This document shows positions 32,452 through 44,259 of a DNA stretch of 64,000 nt, in pieces. This DNA is from Russula earlei (Eukaryota > Basidiomycota > Agaricomycetes > Russulales > Russulaceae): contig JAGFNK010000225.1 in the NCBI GenBank assembly GCA_025769875.1, forward strand, positions 1-64,000, given 5' to 3'. The translations under genes were made by a program, and so were the position numbers. The notes beneath the pieces are model-generated. The model searched no databases. It worked only from the letters and a program-made list of their open reading frames with translations, and had not been told where the DNA came from. Numbering within the stretch: position 1 is the stretch's first letter; the number at the start of each line of letters is the position of its first letter.

Positions 32452-34753
32452 TCACGTCCGAAGAGGCGGCACTCTGCGCGAGAGGCGTCCGGGCCCGTCC
32501 GGCGGGGCGCTCTCCGCTTCGCGATCCATGTTGAGCTCCAGATCGAGCGTCCGCGCCAGCTCTGCGTCCCGCTCCTCCTGCTCGCGGCGAACTCGGGCGC
32601 TCTCCTCCTCCAGACGCTGCAGCTCACGTGCGGCGCGCTCGCTTTCGCTCTCGCGCTCGACCCGTCGAGTGCTTACCGCCGCTGGCGCCGCAGCCACGGG
32701 AGGCGATGGCCTCGGGTTCTGTTTTGCATGGTGCCCAGAGGCGTGAGCATGCGAAGCGCCAGGTGGAAGAGGGAGGGGAGTCTGGTAACGCTTGAGCAAG
32801 TATGGGTCGTGTAAGTCCGGCTCGGGCTCGCCAAAAGGGAAGGGGGCGACAGCAGGATTTTCATGGTGTGCTGTAGCCTGGGGTACGGGGAAGGATGGTG
32901 TGGGAAAAGAGAGCATAGGTCCAGGCGTATATGATGGGCCGTAAGGAGCCATGGGGGGTGGGGACGTCGGCAGCGGGAATATGGAGTTCGGTGGCGATAT
33001 GTAGGGCAACACAGGTGGGGAAGGCGTCGTACTCTGAGGACGCGGATGGATAGGTGGAGATAGGGCAGAGCTTGTAGGTGAGACGTATGTCTGGGCTGGC
33101 GGGACGCTCGTAGGTGCATACGGTTGGACAGAGGGGGCGGGGGTCGGAGCATATGGCTGAGCGGGGGAAATGGAGCTCGACGACGTGAAATATGATTGGG
33201 TTGGCGGAACAGAAGGCCCAGGCCCTGGGCTTGCCACTTGCGGTCGAACGGACAAGACAGGGCTCACATTTGCGGTATATGGCCGGGCATGCGGTACCAG
33301 AACGGGGGGTTGGGTCACAATGTGCGAAAGCACGGGCGGGGAAGGTGCCTGAGACGGGACGTATGAACGAGGAGGTGGTGCAGGGCTTGAAGACTTGCTA
33401 TATGGTTGAGCGAGCAACGTTGAGCCGGGAGGGACGGCATATGGCTGTGTCGAATGATTGTCGGGTAGATGGGGCGCCGTCCCATGACCAGGATGTCCTG
33501 CCAGTGTCTGCGCTTGCTGGCGGGGGCTATGGTGTCCTTGTTGTCGTTGATGTGGCGGTGTTGGTGGTGATTGAGAATGATATTGAGCATATGCGAGCTC
33601 AGGCTGTGGTTGGGTGGAAGGCGGCGCAACTCCATGGCCGCCGGGTGAGAACACATGTTCAGGGGTAGGATAGGCAAGCTGTTGTGCGCGCAACTGCGTT
33701 GGCGGAGGTGAGTGGACATGGGCATGTAGGTGGGAGCGAGCCGGTTGGCGGTGGCGTGTCTCGCTGGATGGCGTGAGGTTGATAAATGTCGCTCGGCGAC
33801 ATGTGATGATAGCCGTTAGCAGACTGATGAGATGGTGACCCAGCCGAATAGCGCTCGGGCCCAGGGGCATCCGGTGCAGCAACCCGCGTTCCGGGAACGG
33901 GATGCACACCCGTACGGTAAGGTTCGCCTGGACGGAGGATCGAGGGTACAGCCTGTCCCTTCGGCTCCGCATCTGGCGGAAGCGGGGGCAATGGGGCATC
34001 TTCGCTCTTTGAGGTCCGTCTGTTGAGATGGGATGGCGCCGCGGGTTGCGTTGGCTGGTGCTGCTGTCCGGACGGCCCCGGCCACGCCCCTGGCAGCCGC
34101 ACCTGCTGCACCTGAGGGCGCGCCTGTCTAGAACCCACCTGCGCGCCCTCATATGAGTTGGTTGCCCATGCACCTTGTCCCTCAGGGGAAAGAGGCGAAG
34201 GGGACGACTGGGACGCCACGCGCAGCCGTTGTTGTGCAGCCGGCTGCAGCGGTCGAGACAGCCGCTCAGCGGGATTGGTGAACTTGGATGGGCGGCGGGT
34301 AAGTGGGGCAGGGCCAGCGGCGAAAAAGGTCATCTCTAGATAGACCTCTCCACGCTGGGTGCCATTCAGACTCAATGGTACCCAATCTATTTTGTGGTTC
34401 GGCCCCGTAGTAACTTTGGAGAGAGAATGTGACGGACCATCGAATTCACCACATTTGAGGGTATCCGTAATATCGAGAGATCCCTCCCCGAGGAGTTCGT
34501 CATCTTTCTTCTCCTGAGACCACACCGAAATGGTGATGGTTCTGTTACTCTTGGATGGATCCTTGGAGATTGGAAAGCGAAGTTCAGCATCCCAGACCGG
34601 ATGCTGCCCTCCCTTGGGATCGACAGGGGTCTGCTTAGTGCCGCCGCTAAGGGAGAGCTTAGCGTAGGGGTCTTGTTTATAAAAAGTGTGGTTATCGATG
34701 AGATGTTGGGCTTTGAGGACAACGATGACGAGGGTGCCCAATTCCTTGGACAT
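32452..34753 (-). CDS. C2-domain, proline-rich protein (Inn1/Fic1-like)
   Basis: Start MSKELGTLVIVVLKAQHL at 34753. Residues 1-130 form a C2 domain (KQDPYAKLSLSGGTKQT, HPVWDAELRF, VWSQEKKDDELLGEG). Most of the rest is a long Pro/Ser/Gln-rich disordered region with many PxxP motifs. It ends in a charged coiled coil (ELQRLEEESARVRREQEE) and a stop at 32452. An N-terminal C2 domain plus PxxP tail is the plan of yeast Inn1 and fission yeast Fic1, which act at the bud neck or contractile ring in cytokinesis; this role is inferred. The reading frame changes once at about 33700-33790. A 62-bp GT..AG intron there would fix it, but the donor is poor, so a frameshift is possible. Confidence 0.75.
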
Positions 34754-35146
34754 GGTTGACCGTTTGATATGACTGAGGATGATGGTGCCTATAAAGGATC
34801 AAGTATAATCGTAAATCACGGTGATCAGGGGCGGTGTATATTAATTACACGTCATTGCTGTATGCCCCTCATTCCCTTGACACTCTTTAATTACACCCCT
34901 TGGACCCTTATAAAATGCCCAGCCAGACGAGCAAGCAAAGAAAATGGGTGAGCCGAACACAGCCTCATGCAATCGAACTAAACCACGTTTCGAACCAAAC
35001 TCAGTCCCGGATCTGAATGCTGGACGCGCACGTGAACGGACAAACCGGACAGTCCGGACCAGCCGGACCTATGAGTCGTCCCATTTGGGCCATTTTCTAC
35101 TTTTGGATCTACGCAGCCTCGGGCGGGTCGGCCTGCAGACCTGTCT
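34754..35146. promoter_or_regulatory. Shared upstream region of C2 and PAH genes
   Basis: A 393-bp gap between divergent start codons. A TATA-like TATAAAATGCC occurs at about 34910 facing the PAH gene. No other element is recognised. Confidence 0.45.
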
Positions 35147-36530
35147 ATGCCTTCATCTCCCTCCCCATCGCGTGCAATGCAAGCTCTTCCCTCCCCAAAC
35201 CTCCTATTTCAGTGCGGGCGCTTACACCAACCGACTCTCCCGCCACTGCTGAGAACACACCTGTCTCAGCTGACCGCTCATTCCCCCCAATCGCTACCTA
35301 TCGTTGGCGCCCCAGAGCAGCGATCCCTCCCTCCCTCGCCAAAGCCTGCTGCGCCCCAGAGCGAAGTCCATGGCACGGCGAATGGCCAAGGATCCGTTGA
35401 TGCTGGGGTTGGTTACGGTGGGAATCCAGTGCAACCACTCCCCACTCCGCAACAACTATCCAGACTACGTTCTCACGACTCGCTCACCGGCGCGTCTCTG
35501 CGGCCCCACTCGTGGGCAACGTCCGCTAAGCCCGAACCTGCGCCGACGGAAAACGGCAACGGAAATTCCACTCTCCCGGCTTCTAACTCTGTTCGGAACA
35601 ACGGCAACGGCAATAATAGGCCAGTGAATGTGACAGACGCGTTGAGCTACCTGGACGCGGTGAAGGTGCAATTCCATGACAAACCCGACGTGTACAATCA
35701 CTTTTTGGATATAATGAAGGACTTTAAAAGCCTGATGTGCCTTCTCGCCCCCTCTTCGGATCTCCGTGTTTCCACCGCCATACCTTCTTCATCGTGAGGA
35801 AGGTAGACGCGTAAATCTTTAAAACTACTTGTTTTGTTATTCCTCGCATCGAGGAGGGCATCATGGCCACATTTTACTGTACTCTCTGACTCTCTGGAGG
35901 CACGGCATGCACCGGCGTGTCCACGGGGCTGCTGGTTGCAATTATGGACTTGACTTTTACGGAAGGCAGGGCACCGTCGATCCCCATCTTTTGACCTGAC
36001 CCTTGTTCATTCATTCATCGCATCTTTGATTTGATCACCCTTTGCTCTGCCCCAAGAAGTATTGACATGTCCAATCCAGAATTGACACTCCAGGAGTAAT
36101 ACAGCGCGTGTCTATGCTCTTTCATGGGAATCCCTACCTCATAGAGGGATTCAATACCTTCCTCCCCCCAGGCTATCACATCAATGCCTCTGCCGACCCT
36201 CGCGATCCCAGCCTTGTCACCGTCACGACCCCCTTGGTACTATGACATCCAAAATCAGCTCAGAAACTCTATCAGCCGGCGCAGGAGGTCCCTCCTACTT
36301 TGGATCCCCTCTTCCATCCGCTCCTCAACTAGACATGTCGCCTCGAAGTGTGAAAATCCGGTTGGCACATTCCTTTTGCTATGTCTCATTTATCTGAATC
36401 ATCTATCTTCCTTCCAGGTTTCAGAACCAAAGGCAGTCGGCCCGTTACCACCGAACGAATCCGGCACCTGCACCTGCACTGGCACCGGCACCTGTCCACA
36501 CACCCACCCCGCCTGTCGGTGGTCCCGACA
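35147..36530 (+). CDS. Sin3-like protein with a single PAH domain
   Basis: ORF from 35147 with a Ser/Pro/Asn-rich N-terminus, then [20 protein letters not shown] and [13 protein letters not shown], the first half of paired amphipathic helix 1. A 343-bp intron (35737-36079) joins in phase to [20 protein letters not shown] and the [16 protein letters not shown] stretch, completing PAH1. A probable short intron near 36361-36417 follows. Sin3 uses PAH domains to hold repressors and recruits histone deacetylase in the nucleus. PAH2, PAH3 and the histone deacetylase interaction region are not present downstream, so this is a short paralogue or a truncated copy. The intron is long for this genome. 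The true 3' end is uncertain. Confidence 0.75.
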
Positions 36531-37172
36531 TGTTGCATCCGACACTGTCTACCTGGCTCAAGAATATGAATAAACTTTCCGATCTCATTGACCGCCTCGA
36601 GGAACTCGCGTCGGCTGCTCACTCTGATCACAAGCCGCAGCTTCAAGGACAGGTAGCGAAGTTACGCGCAACATTCAAGCGGCAACAAGAGCGCTGCGTT
36701 GAATTTCTCCGCCTCTCCGAGGAGTATGCTAACCAATACCTTCTGGACATCTCGGACGAGATCCAACAACAGAGCTCCTTCCTTGACATGCTGGAAAAGC
36801 GGCTGGACATGGCGAAGACGTTACGCGGTCAGGCTGTACATCTGCAAAAGTCATATGAATCGGGAACCGTGAATGTTATGAAGAACGTTTGCGAGACAGG
36901 CAAGTTGAGTTTCTCATTCTTTATGGAAGAGGGGTCCTGACGGGCGTAACTCAGCACTATCCGAGCCGCTTCCACGAGACTTTGACCTTTTCAGCGAGGT
37001 ACACTTTGTACCCGGTGAGATCCGACGATGTTATATGGAGTTGGACAAATTCTGGACGGAGGAGATACGAAGTGCCATCAAAGCGCTCGACACCCGTCGG
37101 GTTGACCCTAATGATGTGGAGCGATGGAGAGGATTCAAAGCAAGTCTCGAACAAACCATTGAGTCCTGGAAG
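36530..37172 (+). CDS. Helical, coiled-coil segment of unknown function
   Basis: Open reading from [20 protein letters not shown] through heptad-rich sequence (LEELASAAHSD, FLRLSEEYANQYLLDIS, LEKRLDMAKTL). A second block in another frame reads FDLFSEVHFVPGEIRR and MELDKFWTEEIRSAIKAL, ending at a GTATAG donor at 37173. It may be the 3' part of the PAH gene or a separate gene; the 36417 splice reads into it in frame, which favours the former. No family is recognised. Confidence 0.4.
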
Positions 37173-38219
37173 GTATAGTCCCACGTTTTCCCTATGTGCA
37201 GAGAACAGACGATGTCTTCCAGACTGGCGATGCGGGCAGTCGTACCCTGGGCACACCCGGTAATGGCCTGCCAGACTCTCCCGTTCGTCCATTTGGCCAC
37301 TTTCCTTGTGTTCCGTCATTAACCTTACACAGGGAGCCGATCTTGGGATAATAGCTTCCTCATTGTCCCCGGCTTTGGGCAAGCTAGAAGAGACTCTACA
37401 GAGAGTCCAAGAAAGCGCCTCCGTAGAGTTCTCACCCATGGGCCTATCTCTCGTCCTTCAAGCCAAAGTGGGATTAGGACAGAACAGCGGATTGTGCTTG
37501 ACCTTCTTACGCTGCTGTGTCGATTTTGGGGAGATCATTACTACATTATCCGTCACGCCAATAATCAATCCTATACTCTCTCGCGTAAGGGCGTCAACGG
37601 GACTTCAGGAACGCGTTATGGCACTTAGGGCGGAGGCAGCGGACATTTCAGTTAAAAATGCCACCCATTCTCCAGGTCTGTCCCCGAATCAAACGGCATG
37701 TGACACATTATGCTGATGCCATATCTCTCGCTCTTTCTCCGCCCACCATTCACCAGGCCTGCGGAAGTTCGCTTCTGTGTATAAACAGTCCCTGTCTCTG
37801 CAACGGAAGACGACGTTTGGATTGGACAGTCTGCTGGAGAGTGCTTCATCCTGGATCGTAGTCACGGATGGTCTCTTCGGTGCCCCGCCAGGTGGATTCA
37901 GCCTTGGACTGCTTCGTAACTTGGCAGATGCATGGGGAAAAGGGAGAGTGTCCATACGTATGGCGTTAGCGGATCTGTCCGATGACGAGGCTGAACGTTC
38001 ACGCTATCGCTCCCTTTCTTTGCATTCGACGCGTCGGCAGTCTTTCAGGAAAAGATTGATGACACGTCTGGTCTATTTCACTCGATCTTCCATAACCATT
38101 TCACTCTAGATCAACGGTGTAAGGCGACATTGTTGGATCAGATCAGATCGCCAGCTCGAAGACCAACTCGACCGTTTGGACTCACGCCCTTGTTCTTCTA
38201 TCCATTACAGTAAATATCT
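37173..38219 (+). other. Unassigned, coding-like stretches
   Basis: Two open stretches (37306-37716 and 37777-38109) with helical, Leu/Ser-rich sequence such as TTFGLDSLLESASSWIV and LADAWGKGRV. Possible GT..AG introns lie between them. They may be further exons of the coiled-coil gene. No domain is recognised and the exon path is not resolved. Confidence 0.3.
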
Positions 38220-39107
38220 GCTCATGACTATCACTTCCTTACTGAATTTACTGTACCAGTGCTACTGTACTTACTGTTCCAAAGCTGAGTTTTACTTATA
38301 GTAGTGACATAGGACCTGCAGGGGCTATATAAGGCCCCCAGTTTTACCAGTTGAGCCCTAAGCTTGATTTAGTATTCAGTTTGCAAATACCAAACTAGTT
38401 GACTCCTTCCCTTGTCTGCAGAGTCTCTCATCTTTTAACATACTCTTGAAGGGCTTAATACCCTTCCCCTCCATGAGTACTGCTTGCTTGACTCAGGCAT
38501 ATCTGCATTGGAAGGATGCATCTAAAGGTGATACTCATCGAATATTTGAAGCCTTAACATATATGCTTCCAAACCTTCCTTTCTTATTTGCTAGCACTTT
38601 TTGAAGTGGCCAGTATATGCTGGAGAATGGAAGCTCTCAAGGCAGATTGGGCATTTGCCCCAGCTTTGAGTTTTCTCACTCTTAGCATTACAGATACAAG
38701 AAGAAAAGCAGGTGAGGATGGATAGAAACACAGAGGACATGTTGTGTGCCAACAGACCACATCAGGAAAATCTGGAAAAGAATTAGTGGACTTAATGTGA
38801 TTATTTCATCATTAAGCCTGTCAAGTTGCTCAAGCTGCTTATTTTGTGCTTAGACAACTGGTCTGTAAGCATATGTGAGACAAGTAAGCAAATCAAGCCC
38901 AACATCAAACACATCAAGCATGTCAAGCAAGTGTGAGAGTATGTAAGACTAGTAAGCAAATCAATGCAATGTCAAGCACATCAAATAGTTGTAAGATCAA
39001 GTAAGAGGTCTTCACCAAGACACCTAAGCAAGCCAAGTCTGGGCAAAAGTGATGGCAGTGCTAAGCATGGAATTTAAGTACATCATCAAAAGTAGTGTAT
39101 CAGAAAG
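38220..39107. repeat. AT-rich repeat remnants with LTR-like TATA region
   Basis: AT-rich sequence at the start of the second repeat island. A CTATATAAGGC box at about 38326 followed by GCCCTAAGCTTG resembles an LTR U3/R border (the element C LTR has GCCCTAAGCTTG after its TATA). The rest contains simple AAGCAAATCAA-type near-repeats at 38880-38990. No gene is seen. Confidence 0.45.
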
Positions 39108-39230
39108 TGTCATGAACCATTTCCTAGAGAGGGCCCTACTTATTGGCAACCTATCTAGCAATAAAGGACAACATTAGAGGCCCTCTAAAGACCCTTTATG
39201 ACAACCTTAATGTCCTTATATTGGATGCTG
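39108..39230 (+). repeat. 5' fragment of the A2-related LTR family
   Basis: TGTCATGAACCATTTCC followed by GAGAGGGCCC, a TTGGCAACC block, AGCAATAAAGGACA and AGACCCTTTA matches the start and an inner block of the solo LTR at 3516-4478, with an internal deletion. The copy ends after about 120 bp in AT-rich sequence. Confidence 0.65.
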
Positions 39231-39554
39231 ATACTATAGTGATGTAAAGTATGTTTTAGTTGTATGTTTCACATGCTCACATACATTTTGTATCCATGAT
39301 GAATATGTATGTTCCATTTGTTATGATCTTATATGACATCATACATAAAATCATAAAAACTACTTACAGTATGTACTTTGGTGTATGATTACCAAGCCTG
39401 TAGCGTACTTGTGGTTTTAACTACAGCCCTTGCATGGGCCCACAAATTCAAGCAATTTCACCACTCCATTACCCATACCTGGTCATCTCTCACCAGGTTA
39501 TGGGCCCTGCTTGTTGCTATTAACACTTCCATTCATTCACTTGTAACAAATACA

Positions 39555-40736
39555 ATGGATGACCTCAAAGTCCCTATTGAAAAGTTAGCCAGCGATGGCA
39601 GTAATTGGGTCACTTAGTGCAACTGCATGATGTGGACCTTCCAATCTCGAGGGCTGACAGAACATCTTACTGAAGTCAGCATCTTGGCAGCATACACCAC
39701 TATCAGCAATGTGGGCCACTTGACACCGCAAGCCCAATGGGACACGGACAATGCCACAGTAAAACAAATAATAGGGGCATCAATCCCCAATAGCATCTTC
39801 ACACAAATCAGAAATAAAACAAATGCTAAAGAAGTGTGGGACACACTCAAAGCATTATTTGAAACATGCACCCAAACAATAATAGTCAACTTGAAGCAGT
39901 GACTACAATCAATGCATTGCAGGGAAGAAGATAATGTTTGGACACACCTAGAGAAGGTGGCCAACCTCCAAGAGCAACTTGGATCTATGGGAAAAACTAT
40001 ACCTGACAATGAATATGCAGTGATCTTAATGGGATCACTTGTCATGATTTACCCCTTTGTTGGTTCATCACTAACCTTTTCTGTTATTGTTCTCTTCTGT
40101 TACCCTTGTCCCTTTGGTTACCATTTCATCCCTTGATATTGATTGACAGCTGTCACTTTACCTCCTTGTGTTTCACCTGTCATTGATCTCCTTTTGCTAT
40201 TGGTTCACCTTTTATCTATTGTTCTGCATATAGTACTGTATAGCCTCACTACATACAGTATTTAAACACCTGTAGAAGCTGGGGAATGCCCCAAGCTTAG
40301 CTTTGTCCCATTTCCTGTCACATCCCTTGCCCTGTATACTCTCTCAATCACAACTTGCTTGTGCTGGCTTACACCCTGCTTGACCTGAGCACACCTCAAG
40401 GAACCCTTGTGTTCCTCTTCCTCCTCTGCTTCTCTATCATTCTCCTCTTCTGTGAAACCAGAAGATCGACTCTGTCTGTGGACTGAGTCATTGTCTGACT
40501 CAATCTTGAGATGCTAAACCTTTGATCTGGTCTCTCAGAGCTGGCCCCACTGAACCCTTGAACTAAGTCACAGGGACTTGGCCCCACTGAACCCTGAGCT
40601 AATGCTCCAACAGCTACGATGCCATAACATCACTGCCCCCTTCCTATCAATCTTCATGCAATGCCATCACCACTTCTGCCTATATTGGTGGACATGCAGT
40701 TACTGCCAACACAATTATCAAACTGATCACTGATGA
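39555..40736 (+). pseudogene. Ty1/copia-type gag, interrupted by an LTR
   Basis: ATG at 39555 (MDDLKVPIEKLASDGSNW) opens a copia-type gag of the UBN2 class: MMWTFQSRGLTEHL, AKEVWDTLKALFE, then LQEQLGSMGKTIPDNEYAV and LMGSL. A B-type solo LTR at 40040-40629 splits the frame. After it the sequence continues LPPSYQSSCNAITTSAYIGG to about 40736, where a C-type LTR begins. An in-frame TAG near 39614 and a TGA near 39900 (LKQ-stop-LQSM) break it; the second fits an Arg codon. Nothing of protease or polymerase remains. Confidence 0.8.
40040..40629 (+). repeat. Solo LTR of the element B family with perfect TSD
   Basis: A 590-bp LTR starting TGTCATGATTTACCCC and ending GATGCCATAACA, collinear with the element B LTRs. 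The 5-bp duplication TCACT lies at 40035-40039 and 40630-40634. It sits in the copia gag, and removing it with one duplication restores the gag frame. Confidence 0.93.
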
Positions 40737-40947
40737 TGTCACAAGAACCGGTAATTCACACCGGACCGGCAACTGGATAAGCCTACCCAGACATGTCTTG
40801 AGTTTCCCACGTGTTCTATGACTCTCTTATAACCTCGTGTGTACCAGACGTTTCCCGCATGTTCCAGTACAATCGCCTCACCACTGCCTCACGAATACTA
40901 TTTGATATAGTACTTCGCATGTATATAAGACTGCCATTTGATGAGAA
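40737..40947 (+). repeat. Truncated LTR of the element C family
   Basis: TGTCACAAGAACCGG onward follows the element C LTR through the CGGCAACTGGATAAGCCTACC block and the TATA region (ATGTATATAAGA), then stops where the hAT terminal repeat begins. The expected R/U5 part does not reappear after the hAT element. Confidence 0.8.
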
Positions 40948-43900
40948 TAAGGTGTGACTCGGGTACGGGTGACACCATGACAATTTGGTCATGGGTAGGC
41001 ACGGGTACGGGTATGGTTTTAAATTTGTCACACCCGCGCAACACCGCACCCTTATCGGCTGGGTTTATGGGTATTGAAAGCACTATTCAAGAGTCTCCTG
41101 CCACAGGGTGACAGCTTGCACAGGCTCGGGACCAGCCCAAATGGAAGTGATTGTTGATCACAATTGTGAGAAAACTGGTGAGCGTGACTCGGACTCAGCG
41201 GCCGCCTCCCTTTACGCGAAGATGGCACTTAGTGCCATGTTTGCAAAGTCGTATGACATGGGTCCGAAGGATCGGTTCATCAAGATCTGGCTGGATCATA
41301 TAAAGGTGAGCAAATTATCTTCAACATCTCACTTGTTGCTCTTGCCTCGCAATTTGGGGTCAAAGTCCTCAGCAAAGTCATCACGCTCTTCACTTCAGAC
41401 TTTGGCGTCGACCTCTTCCTTTGCCAGCGCAGTCAAGTCAAGCACCAAGGCACTCCAGCGTGGAGTCAAACGTAGCATTGCAAATGGCTCGAAGGCAATC
41501 ACCCAGCCTCTTGAGCACGCAAAGCATGTGGCATCCAATGCCACCTCCACACCTGTTGAAAGTGAACAAGAAGCGGAGCAAGCACTGACGATGGATGATC
41601 ATATGAGTATCAGCAGCAATGGCACAACCGGCGATGCTATCGAGATTGAATCAGATAATGAGGAGCTTGAAAAAGACCTACGTATGTTGTTTCATTATCA
41701 TTTTTTACCTCTTTTGCTTACTTGGACACTAGAAGATGCAAAGAAGTCATGGCGGTCCCCCATCTACATGTTTTTCAAGCCCAACATCTCTATTCAAATT
41801 CACAAAAACCACGTCTCCCACTTCTTCACCTGTTTGTCAAAACATTGCAAGACAGGCTTGAAAGGCATTCGGCGCTATCAAGATAAGGGCGACAAATCTT
41901 CAACTGCGAATCTCAAGCACCACGCCATCCAATGCTTTGGCGAGGACGTGGTGAATGCAGCTATGAAGGGCGAGGCTGCTAGTGAAGGCCACACTGGCAA
42001 CATATTTGCAGCATTTGCCCGCCAAGGACAGCGGCCTGTCATGTACTTGCATCGAGCACACACGAACACAGAATTTCGGTAAGTAGTACTTATTATCAGC
42101 TAAATGCTCTATTCTAAACACGTTGAACAGCGTGCACATTGCAAAATGGGTGGCAGAATGCAACCGTCCTCCGTGCAAATTGTCTCTGATCCCGAGCTCA
42201 TCGATATTTTCAAGACCGGGCACCCCAACCTGTAAAGTTCCATGTCCAAACACGGTTCAACATGATGTCAAGGCCGCATACATCAAGTGCCGTGAACAGG
42301 ATAAGCAAACTACTGCGAGAACACCCAGGTCGCATTCACTTCGCGACCGATTGTTGGACTTCAACCAACCACCACAGCATTCGTTGCCTGGACTGTACAC
42401 CTTGAGCATCAAGGTGCCATGCTAGCTTTCTTACTCGATATCATTGAGGTTCCGGAATCTCATACAGGTACAGCTTTGGCAAAGGCCTTTCAGAAGATGC
42501 TCGAAATGTTTGGACTCCAAGATCGTATTCTGGCCATAAACACTGACAATGGATCTGCGAACGACATGCAGACCAAAGCTCTCACAATGATGGAGAACTC
42601 TTTTGATGGACAAAACCATGTCCTGCTGTTTCAATCACACTCTGCATCTCTCGGCCAAAGCCCTCCTCAGCCCATTCAACGCTGCATTAGCTGGCGTATC
42701 CGATAACAATGATGATGTTGGTGAAGATGGTGCACTCGATGAAGAAGACGAGGACAAAGACGAAGATGAGGATGAGGACGAGGACGAAGATGAAGACAGA
42801 TCGGATGTACCGGATGAGGATAATGATGATGATGGTATTGATGAACTTGAGAACCTAGACGAGGAGAAGAAGGAAGAGATCATGGAAACTACAGCTACTG
42901 TTCATCAAATCGTGACAAAGGTATGTACTATCTTAGTTGTTCCCCGGGACTCGGAGTAACCACTGATCTTGATTCAATAGCTTCGTCATCTGTCATTTGC
43001 TATCATTCACTCAACAACTATCACTCTCCCGAAGTGGCGCAAGTGTTGCAAGGAGCTCGGACTCAAGCCGCACCTCATGCCGCATGATGTTGTGACATGC
43101 TGGAATTCGACGTACTACATGCTTTGTTTTGCAACGAAATATCGTGAGGTTATTGATGCAATGACGGCCGACAAGGTCCTCAAGCTTCGGAAGTATGAGC
43201 TTGATGATGAAGAGTGGGTTATTGTTGAAGATCTTGTCTTGGTACTATGGGTAAGTCATATTTTTACTTAATTGAATTAATTCCTAATATCTCCCCAAAG
43301 CAATTCAAGAACGCGACTATCTTCTTTTCACAAGACTCCGTGGGAGTTGCTGCTGTCATTCCCACAATGGATCGGCTTACCAGCCATCTCAACCCAAAGA
43401 CAGGGAAAGAGTTCCCAGCTGCTCTCATTGAAGCCATGAAGCTTGCACGCAAGAAAATGAACCGTTACTACTCCCTCACTGACGACTCTATTGCATACCG
43501 CATCGCTATGGTTCTACACCCTGGCATGAAACTTGAATATTTTCGCAACCAGAATTGGGAAGGTGAATGGATTGAGGTGGCGGAGAACCTTGTTTATGAT
43601 GAATACGCGAAGTATGAGAAGCCTACCACTGATGACCTGGACCGAGACTCAGCCCAAATGAAAGAAGCAAATGACAAAGGATACGCATCATTCGGTAATC
43701 TCTCTGTCACTACCCAACTCCGCCGGAACGAGGTCCAGGCCTACTTGAGCCTCCCTGTCGAAAACGTCAAAGATCTGCTAAAGTGGTGGTACGACAACCA
43801 TTTCGTATATCCAAGCCTTCATCATATGGCTTTGGATTATCTCAGTATCCCTGCCACCTCGACAGCTGTTGAACGGGTTTTTTCACAAGGCCGTCACCTT

Positions 43901-44259
43901 CTCCCATTCACGCGCAATAATCTCTCATTGGGTTCAATTTGAGCTTTTCTCTGCTTTGGTTCCTGGGCCCGTTGCAGTCTCCTTGTGTTTGATGATGTGT
44001 TGGCTGCAGTGTCGTCAAAAAAAACATTTCGCTTGATTAGTTATACTACATACTTCTTTTATTTTACTAGCTAGTGATACATACGTGAAACCTGCGGTTT
44101 TTTCTTACATACCATGGTTATTATAGAACCCATACCAGTAATGGTGAACCCGAGCAATGTACGGTGAAACCGTACCCTTTATCTGTAAGGGTACGGTGTT
44201 CACGGGTACGGGTAGAGGTTCAGGAAAATTTACCCGGGGGTTACCCGTTTCACACCTTA
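40948..44259 (+). mobile_element. hAT DNA transposon
   Basis: A 3.3-kb element with short terminal inverted repeats: TAAGGTGTGA at 40948 and its reverse complement TCACACCTTA ending at 44259. Subterminal CGGGTACGGGTA-type repeats occur near both ends (about 40960, 41000 and 44190). It encloses a hAT transposase gene. The 8-bp target duplication usual for hAT elements is not seen (GATGAGAA versus GTCATCCT). Confidence 0.8.
41108..43942 (+). pseudogene. hAT transposase, probably disabled
   Basis: Multi-part gene. First part: charged N-terminus, then a BED-type zinc-finger region (HCKTGLKGIRRYQDKGDKSS, NLKHHAIQCFGEDVV, about 41845-41965). Middle: ILAINTDNGSAND (about 42530-42560), which holds a catalytic Asp, then an acidic Asp/Glu tract (about 42715-42870) and a DVVTCWNSTYYML motif (about 43085) in which hAT proteins usually have RW rather than CW. 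C-terminus: hAT dimerisation block HHMALDYLSIPATSTAVERV and FSQGRHLLPFTRNNL (43810-43920). Several GT..AG introns are plausible. A TGA at 43940-43942 cuts the end (GSI-stop-AFLCFGSW) where Arg fits. Enzyme role: cut-and-paste transposition. Confidence 0.82.

Noticed and set aside
33170..33668. Plus-strand frames opposite the C2 protein
   Set aside because: Antisense of the proline-rich repeat region; no start context or domain.
42635..42883. Ser-rich minus-strand frame in the hAT element
   Set aside because: Antisense of the Asp/Glu tract of the transposase.
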